Shown here: positions 15,269-22,779 of the stretch, piece by piece | How the letters are laid out: every line of letters begins with the position of its first letter | Position numbering within the stretch: the stretch's first letter is position 1 | NCBI GenBank assembly: GCA_963819115.1 | Contig: CAWFUR010000011.1 | Location: forward strand, 1,736,001 to 1,800,000 | DNA: 64,000 bases | Direction: 5' to 3' | Origin: JACVRW01 sp963819115 | Lineage (GTDB): Bacteria > Actinomycetota > Thermoleophilia > Solirubrobacterales > Thermoleophilaceae | Notes under the pieces: generated by a model | Seen by the model: the letters and a program-made list of their open reading frames with translations, nothing else | The model's database searches: none | What the model was told of the DNA's origin: nothing | Translations under genes and position numbers: made by a program

Positions 15269-16750
15269 CTAGGTCAGGAGGCCGCGGCGAAAACCCTCGG
15301 CCACGGCGGCGGGCCGGTCGCGCACGTTCAGCCGGTCGTAGATCTTCTCGAAGTGGGTCTTCACCGTGCTCTGGCTGATCACCAGGTCCTCGGCGATCTG
15401 CGGGGTCGAGCGCCCTCGCGCCGCGAGCTGGAGGATCTCGCGCTCGCGCGGGGTCAGGGACGAGCGGCGGAACTGGAAGCCCCGACGGTCGAGGAACCGT
15501 CCCAGCTCCTCCCCCAGCGCCGCCAGGGTGCGCCGCTGCCGGTCCCCGGACGGTCGGACCTCGCGTCCGTAGAACTCGAGGCATCCCAGCGTCCGGCCGT
15601 CCGCGGAGATCGGGAAGGCCACTCCCGCGTGCAGCCCCGCCGCCGCGGCGGCCGCGCGTCGCTGGAACGAGGAGTCGGCGGAGGCATCGACGATCCAGAC
15701 CGGGGCGCCGGTGATCCACGCGCGTCCCGGCGGGCTTTCCGGCCCGCGGGAGAGCGAGAGTGACCGGGTGGCGGCCTCGAACTCCTCTGCATCCGCCCGA
15801 GGTGAGGTCCAGAACGTCCGGCACCGAAGCCGCCCGCCGCGCTCGTCGGGCATCCAGAAGACGCCGGCCACCCAGCCGAGAGCGTTGCCGATGCCCGACA
15901 GCAGCTCCTCGGCCGCCTTGTCGAAGGTCTCCCATTCGGCCAGTGTCTCCGCCACGGCGTGCACAGCCCCGAGCTCGTCACGAATCACCCGCTCATCGGT
16001 CACGTCGCGCACCGTGCCCACCAGCCGCCGCCCACGCGCCTCGGGCTCGGAGGCCACGCGCGCCGTGCCCACCACCCAGCGGGCCACGCCGTCGGGCCTC
16101 ACCACCCGCCACTCGGTCCGGGGCATCACGCCCGACTTCCGGAGCACGTCGAGCGCCGCGTCCAGGCCGGGCCGGTCCTCGTCGGACACGCGGTCGAGCA
16201 CGAACTCGGGCGTGGGCTCGAAGGAGCCGCGCGAGACCCCGTAGATCGCGTACATCTCGTCCGACCAGGTCATGACCCCAGCCGCGGGATCCCACTCCCA
16301 GGTACCGAGGTGGGCAAGCTCGGCCGCCTCCTCCAGCAGCACGGTCCGCGCGCGCAGCGCCCTGTGGATGTTGCGTGACTCGGTGAGGTCGTGCACGAAG
16401 CCGCCGAACACGGGTGGGGAGTCCGCGAGCAGCGTCACGGCGAACTCCACCCGCAGCTCGCGGCCGTCCGCGCGCAACGCGGGCATCTCGATCCGCCGGC
16501 CGACGAGCTCGGCCCGGCCGGGGCCCACCGCGCGGGCGAACCTGGCCGGATGCCCGCTCAGGATTCGCGGGGGCACCAGCACCTCGCCCAGCGTGCGCCC
16601 CAGCACCTCGCCGCGCTCGCGGCCGAAGAGCCGGGCGGCGGCAGGGTTGAACTCGACGATCACGCCCCGCCCATCCACGGCCACGAAGGCGTCGAGGGCC
16701 TCGTCCACCAACTGTTGCCAGGCCAGGGCCTCGCGTCCGCCCGTGCCCAT
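15269..16750 (-). CDS. PAS-PAS-GAF sensor with LuxR-type DNA-binding domain
   Basis: 493 residues from ATG at 16750. Domains in order: PAS (about 10-120, with AFVAVDGRGVIVEFNPAA and RLFGRERGEVLG), second PAS with PAC motif (about 145-255, HLGTWEWDPAAGVMTWSDEM), GAF-like region (about 260-415, GRAWITGAPVWIVDA) and a C-terminal LuxR HTH (about 425-490, LTPREREILQLAARGRSTP then ISQSTVKTHFEKI). No receiver domain is present, so it is a one-component cytoplasmic sensor regulator. The signal is unknown. It is transcribed divergently from the TetR gene. Confidence 0.88.
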   Translation of the reverse strand: MGTGGREALAWQQLVDEALDAFVAVDGRGVIVEFNPAAARLFGRERGEVLGRTLGEVLVPPRILSGHPARFARAVGPGRAELVGRRIEMPALRADGRELRVEFAVTLLADSPPVFGGFVHDLTESRNIHRALRARTVLLEEAAELAHLGTWEWDPAAGVMTWSDEMYAIYGVSRGSFEPTPEFVLDRVSDEDRPGLDAALDVLRKSGVMPRTEWRVVRPDGVARWVVGTARVASEPEARGRRLVGTVRDVTDERVIRDELGAVHAVAETLAEWETFDKAAEELLSGIGNALGWVAGVFWMPDERGGRLRCRTFWTSPRADAEEFEAATRSLSLSRGPESPPGRAWITGAPVWIVDASADSSFQRRAAAAAAGLHAGVAFPISADGRTLGCLEFYGREVRPSGDRQRRTLAALGEELGRFLDRRGFQFRRSSLTPREREILQLAARGRSTPQIAEDLVISQSTVKTHFEKIYDRLNVRDRPAAVAEGFRRGLLT

Positions 16751-16808
16751 ATGCGCAGTCTCTGTAAACCGGTGCCCGGCGTGCATCGGTTGATTGCCCG
16801 ATCTGGCT

Positions 16809-16837
16809 CTGACAGCCGGGCGGACCCGGCGTATAGT
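16809..16837 (+). promoter_or_regulatory. Promoter of the TetR-family gene
   Basis: CTGACA at 16809-16814, 17-nt spacer, TATAGT at 16832-16837, then only 6 nt to the ATG at 16844. The transcription start would fall on the start codon, so the mRNA is probably leaderless. Confidence 0.65.
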
Positions 16838-16843
16838 CGGATC

Positions 16844-17449
16844 ATGGCTCCACCACAGCCCCAGCCCGAGGAGATCCGCAAGAGCGGGCGCGACCGCATC
16901 CTCGAAGCGGCCTACCCCCTCTTCAGCCGATCCGGGATCCGCGCGGTCGGGGTGGACACCGTCGTGGAGGCGGCCAGCGTCGCGAAGATGACGCTGTACC
17001 GCAACTTCCCGTCGAAGAACGACCTCGCCCTGGCCTTCATGGAGATGCGCGAGGAGCGCTGGACCCACGCGTGGCTTCAGGCGGAGGTAGAGCGGCGGGC
17101 CACCGACCCCGCCGAGCGCCTGCTCACCATCTTCGACGTCTTCGACGAGTGGTTCCACCGCGAGGACTTCGAGGGCTGCACGTTTGTCAACGTCCTGCTC
17201 GAGCTGGCCGACCATGAGGACCCGGTGCGCCGGGCCACGGTCCGGCACCTCGCGAACATCCGTGACTTCCTCAGGTCACTGGCCGGCGAGGCCGGCATCA
17301 CCGACCCGGACGCCTTCGCCCGGCAGTGGCACATCCTGATGAAGGGCTCGATCGTCTCCGCCGGCGAGGGCGACCGCGAGGCCGCCCGCCGGGCCCGGGA
17401 GCTCGGGGTGCTGCTGCTCGAGCGCCACGGCGTGCTCGAGCAGAGCTAG
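16844..17449 (+). CDS. TetR/AcrR-family transcriptional regulator
   Basis: 201 residues. The N-terminal HTH is RDRILEAAYPLFSRSGIRAVGV followed by the recognition part SVAKMTLYRNFPSKNDL; the larger C-terminal part is all-helical and should bind a ligand. The opening and the FEGCTFVNVLLELADHEDPVR segment match a subgroup of TetR repressors common in soil bacteria. The target genes are unknown; candidates are the divergent PAS-LuxR gene and the convergent unit at 17453-18660. Confidence 0.88.
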   Translation: MAPPQPQPEEIRKSGRDRILEAAYPLFSRSGIRAVGVDTVVEAASVAKMTLYRNFPSKNDLALAFMEMREERWTHAWLQAEVERRATDPAERLLTIFDVFDEWFHREDFEGCTFVNVLLELADHEDPVRRATVRHLANIRDFLRSLAGEAGITDPDAFARQWHILMKGSIVSAGEGDREAARRARELGVLLLERHGVLEQS

Positions 17450-17452
17450 CTC

Positions 17453-18025
17453 TTAGCGGTGAACTGCCGCCAGCAGCGACGCGTAGGAGCGGACCAGCAG
17501 CGCGCGCTCGTGCGAGAGCAGCGGATCGTCCCCGTCGCTGCCCGCCTCGACCCAGCGGTCGGACACGTCCATCGCCTCGGCCCTCAGTGCCGCCGCCTGC
17601 TCGACGGTCGCCGGATCGACGCCGTACGAGTAGGCGTACAGGTCCCGCAGAGCTGCGACCAGCTCCGGCGAGGTGCCCGAGGCCTCGTCGTGCTGGGCTT
17701 CGCGGTGCACGCGCCACCACTCCACCTCCAGCTCCGCCGCCCGGGTGGGATCGAGCACGCTCCCCTCGCTCTTTCGCACCAGTTGGTAGAAGCGCCTCAT
17801 CAGCGCCCGCGCGGCGTCGGGATCGTTGTCCGGGAAGGGCGCCCATTTCTGGTTCGCCCTCAGCACCAGCCAGGCCCCCACCAGCGTGCGCGTCCGGTTC
17901 ATGCCGAACGCGGCGCGAACAAGGCCCACCGAGGCGGCGAGGAATGGGCCCCAGCGCCGCTGGTAGTAGGTCTCCCACGCGCGGCACTCGAGCGTGCCGA
18001 CCTTCCGTGGGTCGAACGAGTACAT
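17453..18025 (-). CDS. Protein of unknown function
   Basis: 190 residues, predicted soluble and helical, with YSFDPRKVGTLECRAWETYY at the start, a FGMNRTRTLVGAWLVLRANQ stretch in the middle and acidic loops after it. I do not recognise a family. It begins 11 nt after the LysE-family exporter stop and is likely co-transcribed with it. The ATG at 18025 was chosen because the frame upstream runs into the exporter gene. Confidence 0.7.
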   Translation of the reverse strand: MYSFDPRKVGTLECRAWETYYQRRWGPFLAASVGLVRAAFGMNRTRTLVGAWLVLRANQKWAPFPDNDPDAARALMRRFYQLVRKSEGSVLDPTRAAELEVEWWRVHREAQHDEASGTSPELVAALRDLYAYSYGVDPATVEQAAALRAEAMDVSDRWVEAGSDGDDPLLSHERALLVRSYASLLAAVHR

Positions 18026-18036
18026 CGGCCCCCGGT

Positions 18037-18660
18037 TCAGTCGTCCTTGAAGGCGCCGTAGGCCAACGCGCCACCGAATCCGATCAGACCGAGCCCGGCC
18101 ACGGCGTCGGCCACCCTCAGAGCGCGCTCTCCGGCGGCGCGCCGCGCCACCGCCGTGCCGGACGCGAGCAGCATGGTCCAGGTGAGGCTCCCCACCCCCA
18201 CGCCGGCCACGAGCATCACGGCGGCTCCGGAGCTGCCGGCCGCACCGGCCACGCTGGCAGCCGCGAAGATCGCCGCCCACGAAGCGATCGTGGCCGGGTT
18301 GGACGCGGTGCCCGCGAGGGAGGTGAGAAAGGCCTGGCGGGGTGTGGCCACCTCCTCCGGCACCTCGCCCCCGAGCCTCACCCGGAACGCGAAGTAGAGC
18401 GTGCGCGCCCCGAGCGCCACAAGCACCACCGCGCCCACGAGGCCGAGCGCGAGGCGCACGGGCTCGATCGCGAGGAAGGGCGCGGCACCGGCAGCCCCAC
18501 AGGCGGCGTACAGGGCATCCACGACGGCTATCCCGGCCCCGATCGCGAGGCCCACCAACCAGCCGTGGCGGAGCGTGGAGCGGAGCAGGAACAGCGACAT
18601 CGGCCCCAACTGGAGCGCCACGAAGAACCCGAGCCCGATGCCGACCCCGAAGGAGTGCAC
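18037..18660 (-). CDS. LysE-family exporter
   Basis: 207 residues with six membrane segments. The family signature at the start is GLGFFVALQLGPMSLFLLR, including the conserved Gly-Pro in the first helix, and TASNPATIASW in the middle matches the NP motif of LysE/RhtB transporters. These export amino acids or small solutes by proton exchange. The substrate is not clear. GTG start at 18660. Confidence 0.88.
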   Translation of the reverse strand: MHSFGVGIGLGFFVALQLGPMSLFLLRSTLRHGWLVGLAIGAGIAVVDALYAACGAAGAAPFLAIEPVRLALGLVGAVVLVALGARTLYFAFRVRLGGEVPEEVATPRQAFLTSLAGTASNPATIASWAAIFAAASVAGAAGSSGAAVMLVAGVGVGSLTWTMLLASGTAVARRAAGERALRVADAVAGLGLIGFGGALAYGAFKDD

Positions 18661-18747
18661 CGGGCGATTTTCTCACGAGCCCGCCGCGACGCGGGCCGGC
18701 GACCCGGGGAGCGCGCCGCCGGGCGACGGCTCCCCGGATCCCTGCGG

Positions 18748-19116
18748 TTACGGCCGGCTTCCGCCCGGAGCGGGAGGAGCGGAGCGGCGCAGCACGATCC
18801 CGCGGTCCGCGAGGAACGCGGCGGTGTCGCTCTGACGGGCGACGGCGGCCGCGGTGGAGGCCTCGTTCACTCCTCCGGCGGACCGGATCGAGGCCTGGCC
18901 GACGGCCGCGGCCGTGGAGGCCTCGTTCACGCCGGTGGCGGACACACCGACGCGCGGCGCGGTGACCGCGGCGGGCGAGCCCGAGTTCGAGTCGTCACTG
19001 AGGAATCCATCGTCGAGCGCCACGTACGCGCCGGTGGCGCCGGCGAACCCGAGCGCCAGCGCAACGGCGGGCACCATGAGGTTTTGGCGATGGGGCAGGC
19101 GGATTGCGTAGGACAT
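18748..19116 (-). CDS. Exported or membrane-anchored small protein with an internal repeat
   Basis: 122 residues. One hydrophobic segment (about 14-32) follows a basic start, then an acidic stretch LDDGFLSDDSNSG, then two copies of GVNEASTAAAV separated by 12 residues. The rest is Ala-rich and ends in a short tail RSAPPAPGGSRP. GAGGGAG-like ribosome-binding bases (GAGGGAG) lie 5-11 nt before the ATG at 19116. No known family; the location is probably outside the membrane. Confidence 0.6.
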   Translation of the reverse strand: MSYAIRLPHRQNLMVPAVALALGFAGATGAYVALDDGFLSDDSNSGSPAAVTAPRVGVSATGVNEASTAAAVGQASIRSAGGVNEASTAAAVARQSDTAAFLADRGIVLRRSAPPAPGGSRP

Positions 19117-19296
19117 GAGCACTCCCTCGTTAGGAGGCCCCGCCGATGACCCTCATTTCGATCGGCGCTTGCGAGTCTGGTGGGCGGGCGAGGCCGGTTT
19201 GCCGATCGCCAATGTTCTATCCCGCCCGCTCAGGGCGTACTGAGGGGTTGGTCACATAAGCTCGTTTCTCCTTTTTTCTCTCGCCGGGGGAGGCGG

Positions 19297-19902
19297 ATGT
19301 CGGATACCACCTGCCACATGTCGATCTCGCTCGACGGCTTCGCCGCCGGGCCGGACCAGAGCCGGGAGAATCCGCTGGGGCGGGGCGGCCGGGAGGTCCA
19401 TACCTGGCACCTCGGCGACGAGCGCGCGAACGACGCCGACGCGACGGCAGAGGGCTGGCTCCTGCGACCGCGCGGGGCCTATGTCATGGGCCGCAACATG
19501 TTCGGGCCGATCCGCGGCGAGTGGGATGAGGACTGGGATGGATGGTGGGGCTCCGAGCCGCCCTACCACGCGCCGGTCTTCGTGCTCACCCACCACGCCC
19601 GCGAGCCGATCGAGATGGAGGGCGGCACGAGCTTCCACTTCGTCACCCAGGGCTTCGAGGCCGCCTATGCGCAGGCGCGTGAGACGGCCGGCGAGGATGG
19701 CATCGACATCGCGGGCGGCGCCTCGACCGTCCGTCAGGCGCTAGCCGCCGGAGTCATCGACGAACTCACGCTCGACGTGGTCCCCGTCCTGCTCGGGTCC
19801 GGCGAGCGGCTGTTCGACGGAGTCGAGTCCCTCGGGTTCGAGCCAGTCGAGGTGCTCCACTCTCCGCTCGCCACGCACATCCGCTACCGGCGGGCGGGGT
19901 GA
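19297..19902 (+). CDS. Dihydrofolate reductase-family protein (RibD C-terminal-like)
   Basis: 201 residues with the RibD-C/DHFR-like fold: CHMSISLDGFAAGPDQ at the start, GAYVMGRNMFGPI and the nucleotide-binding IDIAGGASTVRQALAAGVID, ending DELTLDVVPVLLGSGERLF. Such stand-alone proteins probably bind NADPH and reduce unknown substrates; they are not true folate enzymes. The ATG at 19297 is preceded by GGGGGAGG, which fixes the start over longer frames. Confidence 0.85.
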   Translation: MSDTTCHMSISLDGFAAGPDQSRENPLGRGGREVHTWHLGDERANDADATAEGWLLRPRGAYVMGRNMFGPIRGEWDEDWDGWWGSEPPYHAPVFVLTHHAREPIEMEGGTSFHFVTQGFEAAYAQARETAGEDGIDIAGGASTVRQALAAGVIDELTLDVVPVLLGSGERLFDGVESLGFEPVEVLHSPLATHIRYRRAG

Positions 19903-20086
19903 GGCGCCGGCCGCTCTGCCTGGGTATGCCGGGCCGCGGTGAACCTGATCCAATCGGGGCGACTCATTCAGCCTTCGCCTCTCACGCGGAGTCCGGGCGA
20001 TCCCTACGAGAAATCCTACGGATTACGCGCGCCGATTCGGCTTCGCGTCTTGGAAGATCGCAGGATTGGGCGCCCCCACAGCCTCG

Positions 20087-20329
20087 TCAGGGGATCTGAA
20101 CTGGTCTGATCGCGATCGGGTCGGTGCGCACCGCCACGAATCGCGGGAGAAGCGCAAGCGCCTCGGCCGCGTCCGTTGCTTCGACCCGCCACCAGACCCC
20201 GTGGCCGCCGGCGAGGCAGCTCGATGGGGCGGGGCGATGCCGCAGCGGGCTGGGAAAGCCCTTCCAGGCGGCGAAGGACGCCGCGCACTCGTGCGGCTCG
20301 TGCTGGTGGTGGAGAAGGAATGACGCCAT
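20087..20329 (-). CDS. Small conserved protein, function unknown
   Basis: 80 residues opening MASFLLHHQHEPHEC, followed by FAAWKGFPSPLRH, CLAGGHGVWWRVEATDA and ALALLPRFVAVRTDPIAI. The cysteine-histidine start, SPLRH and GGH(G/A)xWW elements match, from memory, a family of 75-85-residue proteins in soil actinobacteria that resemble ferredoxin-like dabb/monooxygenase folds. The family is inferred by recollection; the coding quality of the frame is seen. The remaining bases 19903-20086 and 20330-20523 show no other gene. Confidence 0.6.
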   Translation of the reverse strand: MASFLLHHQHEPHECAASFAAWKGFPSPLRHRPAPSSCLAGGHGVWWRVEATDAAEALALLPRFVAVRTDPIAIRPVQIP

Positions 20330-20523
20330 GCGGGAAGGATGCGCACCGCGTGGTCGCGGTTCATCGGGGGCGGTCCCTGAACCCATCCCTGAAGCCGTGC
20401 ATCGATCCTGCCCCGCCCCTTCCCGAGGCGGTCCAGGGACCGGTTCAGGGGATGTCCCCGATGAACCTGGGGCCCGTTGCGAACAGGCTCTCCCCGTCAA
20501 TGCCGAACCACGAAGGGAGAACC

Positions 20524-22704
20524 ATGAAAACGCAACGCAACCTCGCAGCACGCATAGGGCGCTGGAGCGCCCGTCACCGCAGGACCGCCATCGCGGGCTG
20601 GCTGGCGTTCGTCGTACTCGCGCTCGTTCTCGGCGGGATGGCGGGCACCAACACGCTCGAGTACGCGGACTCCGGCGTCGGCGAGGCAGGTCACGCCAAC
20701 AGCACCATCTATCACGCTTTCCCCAAGCAGTCCGAGGAGGGCGTCCTCATCCAGAGCTCGTCCCTGCAGGCCGACAGCCCAGAGTTCAAGCGCGTCGTCA
20801 CCGAAGTGATGCAGCGGCTCGATCGAGCCCCCGGCGTCACGAAGGTGGCCAGTCCGTATGGCGATGGCGGGAAGGTGTCGCCCGACGGCCATTCGGCGCT
20901 CGTCGGCTACGTTCTCCCGGGCGAAGAGACCAAGGCCAAGACGGCAATCGACGCTCCAGTCGCCGCAGTCGAAGCAGTCGCGAAGGCACACCCGGGCTTC
21001 AGGGTGGAGGCCTTCGGCGATGCCACCAGCAACGAGCAGTTGATGGAGGCCATCAAGGGCGACCTCCACAAGGCCGAGTTCGTCTCGCTGCCGGTCACGC
21101 TCGCGATCCTGCTGCTGGCGTTCGGCGGAATCCTGATAGCCGGCGTGCCGCTCCTGCTGGCGCTCTCGGCGGTCCTGGCCACCTTGGGGGTCATCGGACC
21201 GATCAGTCAGATCTCCCCAGTGTCGGATTCGATCAGCTCGGTCGTGCTGCTGATCGGTCTCGCCGTCGGCGTGGACTACGCCCTGTTCTACGTTCGGCGG
21301 GTGCGCGAGGAGCGCGCTGCTGGCCGGGGTCACGAGGCGGCGATCGACGCCGCCGCGGCGACCTCCGGCCGTGCCGTGTTGATCTCGGGGTTCACGGTCG
21401 TGACCGCGATGGCCGGGATGTACCTCGCCGGGGCCGCGGACTTCGCCTCCTACGCGACCGGGACCATCGTTGTGGTCGCGCTTGCGATGGGCGGCTCGCT
21501 GACCGTGCTCCCGGCACTGCTCTCGAAGATGGGCCACCGCGTCGACCGCGGGCGTGGCCGGCTGGTCGGCGGTGCCAAGGCCCGCGTAGCGACCCTGGAC
21601 CTGTGGGGACGGATCACCGGCCGGGTGCTGCGGCGCCCCGTTGTCGCCGTGGTCCTGTCCACCGGCTTCCTGCTGGCGCTGGCGTACCCGGCGCTCGACA
21701 TGAAGACGGGGGATGCCGGTCCGGAGTCGCTCCCGCAGGACCTGGCGGTGGTGCAGACGTTCAACCGCGTACAGGACGCCTTCCCGAGCAAGAGCTCGGA
21801 GGCCACGGTTGTGGTCGAGGCCGCCGACGTGACCGCCCCGGCGGTCGCCCGGCAGATCGATCGCCTCGGGTCGCGTACCGCGGGCGACGAGCTGTTCCCC
21901 GGCACGGTCGAGGTCGAGGTCAACCCCGACAAGTCGGTTGTGGAGATCAGCGTCCCGACAGCCGGCAACGGGTACGACGATGCATCGGGGCGGGCGCTTG
22001 ACGCGCTTCGCGGCGACATCGTCCCGGCGACCGTCGGAAAGGTCGCCAATGCCAGCGTCACCGGCCCGGCCGCGCAGACGCGCGACTTCAACGAGAGCAT
22101 GGTCGACCACCTGCCGTACGTGTTCGGCTTCGTGCTGCTCGCCGCCTTCGCGCTGCTGCTGGTGACGTTCAGGTCGATTGTGATCCCGATCAAGGCGATC
22201 GTCCTGAACCTGCTATCGGTCGGCGCCGCCTACGGCGTGCTGGTCGCGGTGTTCCAGAACGAGTGGGCTGAGCGCCTGCTCGGCTTCAACTCGACCGGGA
22301 CGATCGTGCCCTGGCTGCCGCTGTTCCTGTTCGTGATCCTGTTCGGACTGTCGATGGACTATCACGTGTTCATCCTCACCCGGATCCGGGAGTCCTACGA
22401 CCGGGGCATGAGCACCGAGGACGCCGTCGCGCACGGCATCCGCACGACGGCGGGAACCGTCACGAGCGCGGCCACGGTGATGGTGGCGGTCTTCTCCATC
22501 TTCGCGGTGCTGTCGCTGCTCGACTTCAAGCAGATGGGCGTCGGCCTCGCGGTCGCCGTCCTGCTCGACGCCACGCTGGTGCGTGGCGTCCTGTTGCCCG
22601 CCTCGATGAAACTCCTGGGCGAGTGGAACTGGTGGCTGCCACGCTCGCTCGGGTGGCTGCCCAGACTGAAGCCCGAAGGCGAGGTGGTCCCGGCGCGCTC
22701 CTGA
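20524..22704 (+). CDS. MMPL-family RND transporter
   Basis: 726 residues with the twofold RND layout: helix 1 near 17-40, an extracytoplasmic loop, helices 2-6 (about 180-350), helix 7, second loop, and helices 8-12. The MMPL signature residues appear as GLAVGVDYALFYVRRVREE in the first half and FGLSMDYHVFILTRIRES in the second, the Asp-Tyr pairs that carry protons. These proteins export lipids or hydrophobic compounds. The start ATG follows GGGAG by 5 nt. It is followed by a strong terminator hairpin, so it is probably transcribed alone. Confidence 0.92.
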   Translation: MKTQRNLAARIGRWSARHRRTAIAGWLAFVVLALVLGGMAGTNTLEYADSGVGEAGHANSTIYHAFPKQSEEGVLIQSSSLQADSPEFKRVVTEVMQRLDRAPGVTKVASPYGDGGKVSPDGHSALVGYVLPGEETKAKTAIDAPVAAVEAVAKAHPGFRVEAFGDATSNEQLMEAIKGDLHKAEFVSLPVTLAILLLAFGGILIAGVPLLLALSAVLATLGVIGPISQISPVSDSISSVVLLIGLAVGVDYALFYVRRVREERAAGRGHEAAIDAAAATSGRAVLISGFTVVTAMAGMYLAGAADFASYATGTIVVVALAMGGSLTVLPALLSKMGHRVDRGRGRLVGGAKARVATLDLWGRITGRVLRRPVVAVVLSTGFLLALAYPALDMKTGDAGPESLPQDLAVVQTFNRVQDAFPSKSSEATVVVEAADVTAPAVARQIDRLGSRTAGDELFPGTVEVEVNPDKSVVEISVPTAGNGYDDASGRALDALRGDIVPATVGKVANASVTGPAAQTRDFNESMVDHLPYVFGFVLLAAFALLLVTFRSIVIPIKAIVLNLLSVGAAYGVLVAVFQNEWAERLLGFNSTGTIVPWLPLFLFVILFGLSMDYHVFILTRIRESYDRGMSTEDAVAHGIRTTAGTVTSAATVMVAVFSIFAVLSLLDFKQMGVGLAVAVLLDATLVRGVLLPASMKLLGEWNWWLPRSLGWLPRLKPEGEVVPARS

Positions 22705-22730
22705 CCGCCAACACCAGCACACGAACCCTC

Positions 22731-22758
22731 CCGGCGCCCGCCCCTCGGCGGGCGCCGG
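22731..22758 (+). terminator. Terminator after the MMPL transporter gene
   Basis: CCGGCGCCCGCC pairs with GGCGGGCGCCGG (12 perfect pairs) around a CCTC loop, 26 nt after the stop codon and before the promoter-like TATGCT of the next gene. Confidence 0.7.
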
Positions 22759-22779
22759 TCGCGGGTATGCTCGCGCGGG

